Below are positions 17,779-26,128 of a stretch of DNA of 64,000 bases, piece after piece (position 1 is the stretch's first letter; each line of letters begins with the position of its first letter). The position numbers and the translations under genes were made by a program. The stretch comes from G965250275 sp965250275 (GTDB lineage Bacteria; Pseudomonadota; Alphaproteobacteria; Rhodobacterales; Rhodobacteraceae): assembly GCA_965250275.1 (NCBI GenBank), contig OZ252297.1, forward strand, positions 1,736,001 to 1,800,000, read 5' to 3'. The notes below the pieces were generated by a model. The model did not search any database. It was not told where the DNA came from and saw only the letters and a list, made by a program, of their open reading frames with translations.

Positions 17779-19341
17779 ATGGCAGATGGTGCTTCGGGAC
17801 GCAGGCGGCGCGGTGGTGGACGTGCCGGGAACGCGGCGCGGCGCGGCGGAGCAGTCATTGAACAAATGCCCTGGCGCTTGCCGGTGAACCTTGATCGACC
17901 GATTGAACCTTTGTCCGAAGAAGGTGTCGCGGCGATCCACGATGGCGCCATGCGTATTCTGGAAGAGATCGGGATCGCCTTCCTGAACGACGAGGCCTTG
18001 GGGATTTTCAAAGAGGCTGGGTGTCAGGTTGACGGGCAGATCGTTCGGATGGGGCGAGACTTCGTGATGGAGATGATTGGGCGTGCACCGTCCAGTTTCA
18101 CTCTGACCCCCCGCAACCCTGATCGCACACTCGTGGTTGGCGAAGGGCACATCCTGTTTGGCAACGTCTCTTCGCCGCCGAACTACTGGGACATGGAGTT
18201 GGGCCGCAAGACGGCAGGCACGCGCGAGCAATGCGCGAACCTTCTGAAGCTGACCCAGTACTTCAACTGCATCCATTTCGCGGGCGGGTATCCGGTGGAA
18301 CCGGTGGATATCCATGCCAGCATCCGCCATCTGGATGTCGTCTATGACAAGCTCACGCTGACCGACAAAACCATGCATGCCTACTCGCTCGGCAAAGAGC
18401 GGGTCGAAGACGTGATGGAGATGGTCAAAATCGCCGGCGGGCTGACCGAAGAGGAGTTTCAGGCCAGCCCGCGCATGTACACCAACATCAATTCGACCTC
18501 GCCGCTGAAACATGATCACCCGATGATCGATGGTTGCTTGCGGCTCGCGCGGCGCGGGCAGGCCATCGTGGTCACGCCGTTCACACTTGCTGGCGCAATG
18601 GCACCGGTGACCATGTCAGGGGCGGTCACGCAATCCATCGCCGAAGCGCTCTGTGCGATTGCCCTCTTTCAGTATGTGGCCCCGGGCTGCCCTTGTGTGA
18701 TCGGGACCTTCACCTCGAACGTCGACATGAAATCCGGCGCTCCGGCTTTTGGTACACCTGAATACATGCGCTCCACCCAGATGACCGGGCAGATGGCGCG
18801 GTTCTACGGGCTTCCGATGCGATCCAGTGGCGTGTGTGCGGCCAACGTTCCGGATGGACAGGCGATGTGGGAAACGTCCAACAGCCTGTGGGCGGCAGTC
18901 CAGTCGGGCACCAACATGGTCTATCATGCCGCGGGCTGGCTGGAAGGCGGGCTGATCGCCTCGCCTGAGAAATTTATCATGGATTGCGAAGTGCTGCAGA
19001 TGATCCAGCGCTACATGGAGCCGGAAGTAACGGCGACCGGCCCGGACGACATCGCGCTGGACGCTATCAAGTCGGTCGGAAATGACGGTCACTTCTTTGG
19101 GATTCAGCACACCCAAGACCGTTACACGACTGCATTCTACCAGCCCTTTGTCAGCGACTGGAAAAACTATGAAGGCTGGGAAGCGGCCGGAGGAGTCTGG
19201 ACACCGGAACGGGCACACCATCTCTTCAAGGATATCATCGCCAATTTCGAGGCCCCACCGATGGATGATGCGGTGCGAGACGAGCTGAAGGATTTCGTGG
19301 AACGGCGCAAGGCCGAAGGAGGCGCGCCCACCGACTTCTGA
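17779..19341 (+). CDS. MttB-superfamily (trimethylamine methyltransferase-like) protein, non-pyrrolysine
   Basis: The product is about 520 residues from ATG 17779, preceded by AAGGGAGGG at 17765. It belongs to the MttB superfamily, whose members move a methyl group from a quaternary or tertiary amine to a corrinoid protein. The frame has no internal TAG, so this is one of the non-pyrrolysine members (such as glycine betaine methyltransferase MtgB), not a true trimethylamine enzyme. The first 25 residues are a Gly/Arg-rich tail (GRRRRGGGRAGNAARRGG) ahead of the TIM-barrel part beginning PWRLPVNLDRPIEPLS. No corrinoid protein gene is adjacent. The substrate is unknown; glycine betaine is a candidate, because the window also encodes betaine production from carnitine. 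Confidence 0.85.
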   Translation: MADGASGRRRRGGGRAGNAARRGGAVIEQMPWRLPVNLDRPIEPLSEEGVAAIHDGAMRILEEIGIAFLNDEALGIFKEAGCQVDGQIVRMGRDFVMEMIGRAPSSFTLTPRNPDRTLVVGEGHILFGNVSSPPNYWDMELGRKTAGTREQCANLLKLTQYFNCIHFAGGYPVEPVDIHASIRHLDVVYDKLTLTDKTMHAYSLGKERVEDVMEMVKIAGGLTEEEFQASPRMYTNINSTSPLKHDHPMIDGCLRLARRGQAIVVTPFTLAGAMAPVTMSGAVTQSIAEALCAIALFQYVAPGCPCVIGTFTSNVDMKSGAPAFGTPEYMRSTQMTGQMARFYGLPMRSSGVCAANVPDGQAMWETSNSLWAAVQSGTNMVYHAAGWLEGGLIASPEKFIMDCEVLQMIQRYMEPEVTATGPDDIALDAIKSVGNDGHFFGIQHTQDRYTTAFYQPFVSDWKNYEGWEAAGGVWTPERAHHLFKDIIANFEAPPMDDAVRDELKDFVERRKAEGGAPTDF

Positions 19342-19475
19342 CGTGCTCTCCGCGCAAGAGTGCGGAAGGCATGCCAGCACCTTGTTCCGAAGGCCCTTTT
19401 TCCAGACAATTCAATCTGTCAGCCCGACGTTAACGTCCTTGGTCCAGCCTGCCACAAAACAGCGAGAGGCGGGTG

Positions 19476-20060
19476 ATGCATGGTTTGATCAACAAGGCCC
19501 TGCAGTCTTATGTGTGTCACACATATGGTTTGAAACGGTGGCATCGGATCACGGAATCGGCCGGGCTCGGTTTTGCAGAGTTCGAGGCGATGCTGATTTA
19601 CGAAGACGCGCAGACGGATGCCGTGCTCGCCGCCATGTGCGGCGAACTCGGGCGCACAGCCTCCGAAGTGCTCGAAGATCTGGGCACCCATCTTGTCTCG
19701 CACCCTGAACTAGAGGCACTGCGCCGTTTGTTACGGTTTGGTGGTGAGACTTATGTTGAATTTCTGCATTCCCTGGATGCGTTGCCAGAGCGCGCGCGAC
19801 TGGCGGTCTCAGACCTGCAATTGCCGGGACTGGAATTGTCAGAACATGCATCCGGGCAGTATTCGCTGACCTGCGCGCCGGGATTGCCGGGCTTTGGTCA
19901 CGTGTTGTGCGGAATTCTACGCGCGATGGCAGATGATTACGGGGCGCTTGTCATCCTGAAGCATGAGGGCAAACAAGACGGGCACGAGGTGATATCCGTA
20001 ACGCTCGTGGAATCCGCTTTTGCCAAAGGACGAACCTTTGAGTTGGGCGCGCGTGCGTGA
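19476..20060 (+). CDS. H-NOX-like (HNOB) protein lacking the haem ligand residues
   Basis: A 194-residue protein that begins MHGLINKALQSYVC, as H-NOX proteins do, and keeps the overall domain length and order. In canonical H-NOX and guanylate cyclase domains the proximal haem ligand is the histidine in an L-D-x-L-H motif; here the segment is FLHSLDALPERA, with proline at residue 104 in that position. The YxSxR motif that holds the haem propionates is also changed (Y129-S-L-T-C133). Haem and NO binding are therefore doubtful, unless H98 substitutes. The ATG at 19476 is preferred over the GTG one codon earlier. Its stop overlaps the start of the diguanylate cyclase gene (TGATG at 20058-20062), so the two proteins probably work as a sensor-effector pair. 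Confidence 0.82.
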   Translation: MHGLINKALQSYVCHTYGLKRWHRITESAGLGFAEFEAMLIYEDAQTDAVLAAMCGELGRTASEVLEDLGTHLVSHPELEALRRLLRFGGETYVEFLHSLDALPERARLAVSDLQLPGLELSEHASGQYSLTCAPGLPGFGHVLCGILRAMADDYGALVILKHEGKQDGHEVISVTLVESAFAKGRTFELGARA

Positions 20061-21049
20061 TGCCTGGCGCCGACGACCTGCCAGAATTGCTCCGGACCCT
20101 GTGCCCAATGCATTTGGTGCTGGATAGGAGAGGTCATATCACTGCGGCCGGGCCGACTCTGAACAAGCTGCATCCGGGTCGGCCATTGGAGGGGTGTCGA
20201 TTTCTGGAAGCCTTCGATCTTCGGCGCCCGCGCAACATCACTTCGATGAAGAAGTTGCGCCAAGCCGCTGGCAAAAAACTGCAATTGCGGCTTCGTGCAC
20301 CACCTCGAACCGGGCTGAAGGGGGTGATGGTGGCGACCGCAGACGGCGGTGGCGTGGTCAACTTGTCATTCGGCATCGCCGTGCTGGAGGCGGTACAGGA
20401 CCATGCTCTGACCTTGTCGGACTTTGCTGCGACCGATCTGGCGGTCGAAATGCTCTACCTTGTCGAGGCCAAGACTGCGGCTATGGCGGCCTCCCGCCTG
20501 CTGAACCAGCGCCTGCAGGGCGCCAAAATTGCGGCGGAAGAGCAGGCCTTCACAGACACGCTGACCGGTTTGAAAAACCGGCGGGCCTTGGATCACGTGT
20601 TGAACCGCCTGATTGGCGCGCGCGTGCCGTTTGCTCTGCTGCATCTGGATCTCGACTACTTCAAGGACGTCAACGACACCCTTGGGCATGCGGCCGGAGA
20701 CTGGGTGTTGCAGGAGGTGGCGCGTGTTATGGTGGCAGAAACCCGCGAGCAGGACACCGTGGCGCGGGTCGGCGGCGACGAATTCGTTCTGGTCATAGAC
20801 TTGCTGCAGGATGCGGAACCGCTCAGAAAACTGGCCAATCGGCTGATCCAGCGACTGAAAGAACCCATTCCTTATCAGGGTCAAATCTGCCGTATCTCGG
20901 CCAGCGTGGGCATTGCGGTCTCCCGTCACTACGCTGCGCCGGAACACGGTCAGATCGCCGCTGATGCCGATGCCGCACTCTACGCTGCAAAGAATGCGGG
21001 TCGTGGCCGGGCCTGCATGCATTCCCCCACAACCGGACATCGCCGTTGA
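20060..21049 (+). CDS. Diguanylate cyclase partner of the H-NOX-like protein
   Basis: A 329-residue protein. Residues about 10-115 form a PAS-like/HNOBA-type domain (CPMHLVLDRRGHITAAGPTL, and GCRFLEAFDLRRP), the kind that associates with H-NOX proteins. A helical signalling linker (about 130-165) leads to a GGDEF domain. The active site VGGDEFV (GGDEF at 238-242) is intact, and the product-inhibition site RxxD is present five residues upstream (R229-E-Q-D232). It should make cyclic di-GMP from two GTP and be subject to feedback inhibition. Coupled translation with the upstream gene suggests control by the H-NOX-like protein. Confidence 0.9.
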   Translation: MPGADDLPELLRTLCPMHLVLDRRGHITAAGPTLNKLHPGRPLEGCRFLEAFDLRRPRNITSMKKLRQAAGKKLQLRLRAPPRTGLKGVMVATADGGGVVNLSFGIAVLEAVQDHALTLSDFAATDLAVEMLYLVEAKTAAMAASRLLNQRLQGAKIAAEEQAFTDTLTGLKNRRALDHVLNRLIGARVPFALLHLDLDYFKDVNDTLGHAAGDWVLQEVARVMVAETREQDTVARVGGDEFVLVIDLLQDAEPLRKLANRLIQRLKEPIPYQGQICRISASVGIAVSRHYAAPEHGQIAADADAALYAAKNAGRGRACMHSPTTGHRR

Positions 21050-21091
21050 TCGTGTGGTCGGGCCAAAAAACGGCGGCTTTGATTGTCCCGA

Positions 21092-21571
21092 TCAGGACTT
21101 GGGAGGGGCCAGCGGGGTGTACGCGCAGCGATCCGGCTTGATGTCAAGAAGCGGTGTCTGGTCCAGACAATCCAGTCCACGCACCACGACAATCGGGCCT
21201 TCGACGCGCACAACGTGCACGATGGATGTCCCAATCGGATTGGGACGCACCGGTGATCGCAGCGCAAAAGTGCCGCGCACTTGACCGTCTGACTTCGGTG
21301 ACTGCCACACCAGATCACGCCGTGACCGGTCCAGCCAATAGAGCACTTCGGCCCGCTCGAAAGCCTCCAGACCCCGCAAGGCCTGGTCCCACGGCTCAAA
21401 CAAGGTGATTTGGCATTCGGGGCCGTCGAGCGTGCCCTGCCGCGGACAGTCCGCCCGGTCTGTCCAAGGTGTGCTGATTCGGCCGATAATCCGCAGTTGC
21501 GGCCCGTCAAGCTCCGGTGAGTCGGCCCGGCGCTCGCCGGGGCGGATGTCTGAAGAGTCGTTCGATATCAT
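21092..21571 (-). CDS. trmO: tRNA t6A37 N6-methyltransferase TrmO (TsaA family)
   Basis: A 159-residue protein of the TrmO/TsaA (YaeB-like) family. The hallmark RSPVRPNPIGTS is at about 104-115, preceded by LDRSRRDLV and followed by DQTPLLDIKPD. In E. coli TrmO methylates the N6 of t6A37 in tRNA-Thr(GGU), using S-adenosylmethionine bound in an unusual beta-barrel. The Rhodobacterales form is shorter than E. coli TrmO, lacking its C-terminal extension. It converges on the diguanylate cyclase gene. Confidence 0.87.
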   Translation of the reverse strand: MISNDSSDIRPGERRADSPELDGPQLRIIGRISTPWTDRADCPRQGTLDGPECQITLFEPWDQALRGLEAFERAEVLYWLDRSRRDLVWQSPKSDGQVRGTFALRSPVRPNPIGTSIVHVVRVEGPIVVVRGLDCLDQTPLLDIKPDRCAYTPLAPPKS

Positions 21572-21714
21572 GGGTGATCTGCCCGGCTCAGCTGCTTTGC
21601 GTTGCAGTCTAGCAGCAGCCGCCCGGGAGCCAAGCCCGCGGCGCGACCGTGTTGAAGACGGATGAGGAACACGTCACACTGGCCTGACCACGCGGTGACT
21701 GTTTTGAGGGCGCA

Positions 21715-23040
21715 ATGCTGTCCGTGCTGGCCGATCGCACGTTTCGCCATCTTTTCCTGGCACAGGTCATTGCTCTGTTGGGCACAGGGCTGGCCTCCGT
21801 CGCGCTCGCGTTGTTGGCATTTGATCTTGCCGGTGCTCAGGCTGCGATGGTGCTGGGCACCATGTTCACGATCAAGATGGGTGCGTATGTCGTCCTCGCT
21901 CCCATCGCCGGTGCTATGGCGGCCCATGTCCCCAGACGCGCATTGTTGGTATCGCTGGACCTCGTCCGCGCGGCGGTGGCCCTGTGTCTCCCCTTCGTGT
22001 CGGAAGTTTGGCAGATCTATGTGCTGATCTTCCTTCTGCAATCTGCCTCAGCGGCTTTCACCCCGACGTTTCAGGCCACGATCCCTGACGTCCTGCCCGA
22101 GGAGGCGCGATACACTCGGGCGCTTTCGCTGTCGCGGTTGGCATACGATCTGGAAAACCTGATGAGCCCTGCGTTTGCCGCGCTCTTACTGACGGTCATG
22201 ACCTATTCGGGGCTGTTTGTCGGGACAGGGCTCGGGTTCCTGGCCTCAGCGCTCTTGGTCGTTTCGGTTATTCTTCCGAGCCCACGCGACCAAACCAAAC
22301 GCGGATTCTACGAACGAACCACCCGCGGCATTCGAATCTATCTCGCCACGCCCCGGTTGCGGGGCCTTTTGGCCCTGACGTTGGGAGCGGCGGCAGGCAG
22401 CGCAATGGTACTGGTGAACACCGTCGTTCTGGTACAGGGGCCGCTGGCCCTGGGCGCGTCGGAAGTCGCTTTGACGCTTGGGGCGTTCGGGGCAGGGTCG
22501 ATGCTGGTGGCATTGGTTTTGCCCAAGTGGCTCGACACCCGGCCCGACAGGCCGGTGATGTTTGCCGGCGCGTTGATCATTCCCGCAGCAATGATTGCGC
22601 TTGCGGTGCTGGTCAGTTTTTCCGGGCCTCTCTGGTTGGAAGTGCTGGTGGTCTGGGTCTTGATCGGGGCCGGTTTTTCGGCCGTGACCACGCCTTCTGG
22701 CCGTTTGTTGCGCCGCTCTGTGGTTGAGAGCGATCGGCCGGCGATTTTCGCGGCGCATTTCGCGCTGTCTCATGCCTGCTGGCTGGTGTGTTACCCGTTG
22801 GCGGGGTGGTTGATGAGCGCATTTGGACTTGCACCCGCTCTGATCGTGCTTTCGGCTCCGGCAATGCTGGGTTTTGGGTTAGCCATGCGCCTGTGGCCGC
22901 GTCGTGAAGCGGAGGCTCTGCCGCACAGCCATGATGACTTGCCGCCCGATCATCCGCATCTGCAGGGAGCTGAACCGCACAGCCACGAGATCTTTATTGA
23001 CGAACTACACCCGACATGGCCCAAAGGCATCGAAAAGTGA
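21715..23040 (+). CDS. Major facilitator superfamily transporter with His-rich tail
   Basis: A 441-residue protein with about 12 predicted membrane helices, starting MLSVLADRTFRHLFLAQVIALLG. The loop between helices 2 and 3 (AHVPRRALLV) matches the MFS signature region. The C-terminal 40 residues are rich in histidine and acidic residues (LPHSHDDLPPDHPHLQ, EPHSHEIFIDELHP), which could bind a divalent metal. MFS exporters with such tails include nickel/cobalt resistance proteins of the NreB kind, but the substrate here is unproven. GAGG lies 6 nt before the ATG. Confidence 0.82.
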   Translation: MLSVLADRTFRHLFLAQVIALLGTGLASVALALLAFDLAGAQAAMVLGTMFTIKMGAYVVLAPIAGAMAAHVPRRALLVSLDLVRAAVALCLPFVSEVWQIYVLIFLLQSASAAFTPTFQATIPDVLPEEARYTRALSLSRLAYDLENLMSPAFAALLLTVMTYSGLFVGTGLGFLASALLVVSVILPSPRDQTKRGFYERTTRGIRIYLATPRLRGLLALTLGAAAGSAMVLVNTVVLVQGPLALGASEVALTLGAFGAGSMLVALVLPKWLDTRPDRPVMFAGALIIPAAMIALAVLVSFSGPLWLEVLVVWVLIGAGFSAVTTPSGRLLRRSVVESDRPAIFAAHFALSHACWLVCYPLAGWLMSAFGLAPALIVLSAPAMLGFGLAMRLWPRREAEALPHSHDDLPPDHPHLQGAEPHSHEIFIDELHPTWPKGIEK

Positions 23041-23151
23041 TCCGGAAAACCGTGTCGGGCCAAGTGAAATTTGGATTTGCATCTGCCGTGAAAGGCTTGG
23101 TATACCGCCGCCAGCTTCGCTCCGGGAAGGGGCGGGTCAGACAACGAATGT

Positions 23152-23228
23152 GCCGCCTTAGCTCAGTTGGTTAGAGCGCTGGATTGTGGATCCAGAGGTC
23201 CCCCGTTCAAGCCGGGGAGGCGGTACCA
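23152..23228 (+). tRNA. tRNA-His (anticodon GTG), A73 type without encoded G-1
   Basis: A complete cloverleaf of 77 nt including the encoded CCA. The acceptor stem is GCCGCCT / AGGCGGT with a G1-U72 wobble, followed by T8 A9 G10 and a standard D arm. The anticodon GTG is at 23186-23188 in loop TTGTGGA. The T arm CCCCG/CGGGG has a TTC loop. The discriminator is A73 and the base before G1 is T, so no G-1:C73 pair can be encoded. This form of tRNA-His is known from part of the Alphaproteobacteria and goes with an altered HisRS. Confidence 0.93.
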
Positions 23229-23299
23229 TTTCACGACAGACTTGAAGGCATTGCGGGCTGGGGCAAATCGCCCAAAGCCTTCGGCGCGGCGACTCGAAG

Positions 23300-24712
23300 C
23301 TAGTTCTGCCGCGGGCGGCCGTCCTGACAGTCCGCGGTGGATCCGTACGCAGGGCAATAGTTCGGCGGATTGACGAAAACGGTGCCGCTGGGTTCGGACT
23401 TTGGTGCAGGGTCAGCCGGCACCGTAACCTGATAAGTTGGCGCGGGTTTTGCAGTGGTGTTGGCGGTTGGGGTGGCGGGTTTCCGCGTCACGACCACTTC
23501 TGGACAAGATACACCCTCTACTGCCTGCAAGCGGGTCAATAGGGTCGCCACTGTTTCGGAAGGCGTTGAGGCGTTGAGCGCAAATGTGTCTCCGGCCAGT
23601 TGGCTCAGGCGCGCAAGACCCGTACGCGTTTGGCGTCCGTACACGCCATCGATCCGTCCCGCATAGCAATTGCGGGCCTGCAGCGCGGTTTGAATGTCGC
23701 GCAGCAAATCCTGCCTGTCCGGCAGAACGGGGGCGGTCGATGGGTCTTCGGTCGGCGCGGTGGCGACCTCGCGGTCCTGCGGCTCGCCAAGGTCGCGGCG
23801 GCGCAAGGCCAGAACGTAGAGCGGATGGTCCGGAAGCGCTGCATAGCGGGTCAGAAAAGTGTCCCAGACCTCGGGGCTATCTGCAATTTCGGCAGTGGCA
23901 AAATCGCGGATGATCGCGTTTGGATCGATGGCGCTGCTTGGCGCGGGCGCAGCCGGTTGGACGCTGTTGGGGTTAATCACATAGGCATCCCCGCCAAGCG
24001 AGGAATAAACGAAAGGGGCGGCACCCGGCACGTTTTGGCGCATCCGGTCACGCACCTGACCCAGCAACAGCCGGACATCCGCCGGGGGGCTGTCCAATGC
24101 AGAAAGAAACGCGGTGGTGAAGGGCGAGTTGCCCCCCGCAGCCCCATCCGGTGTCACATCTCCGGCAGCAGCGGCATAGGCAATCAGGGTGTCAGCGTCT
24201 GCTTCGTTCACGATCGCAAGGCCGCGCCCGACATTGCGGCCCTTGTTCTCGCTTTTCATCCGGGTGACGAACGGATTGTCCCGGCAGGCATCGAGCACAA
24301 CCATTTTCATCCGTTTCGCGCCGGAAAGCTGGGCCAGCGCGTCGTCCAGCTCGATCATTTCCAGACGCGCGTCCCGTTCATCCGCAACCCTTGCATCAAC
24401 GGGGATGAGGTAGTTTCGGCCGCCAATCTCGATGCCGTGGCCCGCGTAGTAGAGCATTGCGATTTCGGCGCCGTCCGCGGCAGTCCTGAAGGTGCGCAGC
24501 GCGGTGAGCATCTGGTCGCGGGTCTGATCCTCGACCAGGGTGACCTCGAACCCTTGCAAATCCAGCGCCTTGGCGACCGATCGCGCATCGTTGCCCGGGT
24601 TTTCCAGGGCGATGACGGACCTGTAGGCGGCATTCCCGATGACAAGCGCCACCTTGTCCGCCCAAAGAGCAGACGGCAGCAGAAGCGAAACAATCAATAC
24701 CAAAAAACGCAT
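23300..24712 (-). CDS. Secreted caspase-like (C14) protein with peptidoglycan-binding-like domain
   Basis: A 470-residue protein from ATG 24712 with signal peptide MRFLVLIVSLLLPSALWA. The p20-like caspase domain carries the catalytic pair H92 (YYAGHGIE) and C143 (LDACRDNPF), so the site looks intact. After an Ala/Pro-rich linker, residues of the form RDIQTALQARNCYAGRIDGV and YGRQTRTGLARL form a putative peptidoglycan-binding or SEL-like helix repeat. Such proteins are bacterial orthocaspase relatives exported to the periplasm. The substrate is unknown. Three in-frame ATGs exist; the chosen one leaves a classical signal peptide. Confidence 0.85.
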   Translation of the reverse strand: MRFLVLIVSLLLPSALWADKVALVIGNAAYRSVIALENPGNDARSVAKALDLQGFEVTLVEDQTRDQMLTALRTFRTAADGAEIAMLYYAGHGIEIGGRNYLIPVDARVADERDARLEMIELDDALAQLSGAKRMKMVVLDACRDNPFVTRMKSENKGRNVGRGLAIVNEADADTLIAYAAAAGDVTPDGAAGGNSPFTTAFLSALDSPPADVRLLLGQVRDRMRQNVPGAAPFVYSSLGGDAYVINPNSVQPAAPAPSSAIDPNAIIRDFATAEIADSPEVWDTFLTRYAALPDHPLYVLALRRRDLGEPQDREVATAPTEDPSTAPVLPDRQDLLRDIQTALQARNCYAGRIDGVYGRQTRTGLARLSQLAGDTFALNASTPSETVATLLTRLQAVEGVSCPEVVVTRKPATPTANTTAKPAPTYQVTVPADPAPKSEPSGTVFVNPPNYCPAYGSTADCQDGRPRQN

Positions 24713-24780
24713 GACGTGAGCTTTCGGGGTCTCGCGCACAGCGTGCCGGATCTGGGGCTTTGTTTCAATGGTGTCGCCGC

Positions 24781-25080
24781 TCAGGGCGAAATCTCAACCT
24801 CCTGCCGCAGCTCACCGCTTGGCGCATCGAAGATCAGGATTCGCTCGTCGTCGGTCACAACGGCGTACCAGCCCGCGCCAAAGGTAACGGCCAGTGCTGC
24901 GGCGCCATCGGGGAGCGTCACGGTTTCGGGAAGCGTGGGGCGCGGATCCGGGAAGCGGGTGACAAAGAGCACCACCAGGACTACAAGCCCGGCAATCATC
25001 ACCGCCGTCAGCGTCGTAACCAGCAGCCGCAAAAATCGCAGGTTGCCCGGCTCTGGCGCGGGATCGTAAGGATCGGTCAT
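24781..25080 (-). CDS. Small single-helix membrane protein (DUF6476-like)
   Basis: About 99 residues: a short cytoplasmic stretch, one membrane helix (LLVTTLTAVMIAGLVVLVVLFV) and a periplasmic beta-rich part ending FGAGWYAVVTDDERILIFDA. It resembles a small protein conserved next to rluD in Rhodobacterales (DUF6476 by recollection). The function is unknown. Its ATG at 25080 shares the palindrome CATG with the start of the divergent RluD-type gene; an ATG at 25086 would lengthen it by two residues and overlap more. Confidence 0.75.
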   Translation of the reverse strand: MTDPYDPAPEPGNLRFLRLLVTTLTAVMIAGLVVLVVLFVTRFPDPRPTLPETVTLPDGAAALAVTFGAGWYAVVTDDERILIFDAPSGELRQEVEISP

Positions 25081-26125
25081 GGGCATCCGTCACATCAGCT
25101 TCGTCATCGCGGCAGATCCGCCGCCACGCCTTGATAAAGCGCTGGCGCGCGATGTGCCAGAAGACGCGGCCCTGTCGCGGACGCGGCTGGCGCGCCTGAT
25201 TGCAGACGGGGCGGTCACGGTGTCCGGGGCAGTGGCCACCGATCCCAAGGCACGTGTGGAGGCGGGTACAGAGATTGTCGTGTCCATTGCCGAGGCAGAC
25301 GAGAGCCACATCGCGCCTGAACCAATGGCGTTGAATGTGGTGTTCGAGGACGCGGATCTGATTGTGGTGAACAAACCGGCGGGCCTGGTGGTCCATCCTG
25401 CCCCTGGCAGCCCTGCGGGGACATTGGTGAACGGTTTGATGCATCATTGTGGTGATGCACTGTCTGGCGTTGGCGGCGTGAAGCGACCCGGCATCGTGCA
25501 TCGGATTGATAAGGACACCAGCGGGTTGCTCGTGGTCGCGAAATCCGATGCGGCGCATCACGGGCTTGCGGCACAGTTCGCCGATCACACGGTTGAACGG
25601 CTTTACAATGCAGTCTGCTATGGCGTTCCCGATGCGAACGACCCGCGGTTGCGAGGGGTGAAGGGTGTGGGGTTCGAGCCGGGCAATGTCTTGCGCATCA
25701 CGACCCAGTTGGCGCGGCACCGAACGGATCGGCAGCGTCAAGCGGTCGTCTTCCAAGGGGGGCGCCACGCGGTCACGCGCGTGCGTGTGCGCGATGCCTT
25801 TGGTGAACCACCGGTTCTGGCAATGATCGATTGCTGGCTGGAAACCGGGCGCACCCACCAGATACGCGTGCATCTGGCCCATGCTGGGCATGCGCTGGTG
25901 GGCGATCCGGCCTATGGTGGCAAACGCAAACTGCCTGCGCGCGCACTGTCCGAAGGCGCCCGAGCGGCAGTGCAGGAGTTCCCGAGACAAGCCTTGCACG
26001 CTGCAGTGTTGGGGTTCGTTCACCCGGTGACCGGGGCGGACTTGCGGTTCGAGGCACCACGGCCGGAAGACATGGATGCGCTGATCGCCCGGTTGTTGGA
26101 CAGCCAGCCGGACGGGATGCCGTGA
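25079..26125 (+). CDS. rluD: RluA/RluD-family pseudouridine synthase
   Basis: A 348-residue protein with an N-terminal S4 domain (about 12-75) and the catalytic domain. The catalytic aspartate is D144 in HRIDKDTSGL, and LETGRTHQIRVHLAHAGHALVGD is the conserved downstream block (shown here as a guide). In E. coli RluD makes pseudouridines 1911, 1915 and 1917 in helix 69 of 23S rRNA; the domain layout supports that assignment, though RluC-like specificity cannot be excluded. The start at 25079 overlaps the start of the divergent small membrane protein, and the 3' end lies 3 nt from that of the glycosyltransferase fusion. Confidence 0.88.
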   Translation: MGIRHISFVIAADPPPRLDKALARDVPEDAALSRTRLARLIADGAVTVSGAVATDPKARVEAGTEIVVSIAEADESHIAPEPMALNVVFEDADLIVVNKPAGLVVHPAPGSPAGTLVNGLMHHCGDALSGVGGVKRPGIVHRIDKDTSGLLVVAKSDAAHHGLAAQFADHTVERLYNAVCYGVPDANDPRLRGVKGVGFEPGNVLRITTQLARHRTDRQRQAVVFQGGRHAVTRVRVRDAFGEPPVLAMIDCWLETGRTHQIRVHLAHAGHALVGDPAYGGKRKLPARALSEGARAAVQEFPRQALHAAVLGFVHPVTGADLRFEAPRPEDMDALIARLLDSQPDGMP

Positions 26126-26128
26126 AGC

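Noticed and set aside
17779..19341. Pyrrolysine-encoding (amber) codon in the MttB-type gene
   Set aside because: The whole frame is open without an internal TAG, so it is a non-pyrrolysine member.
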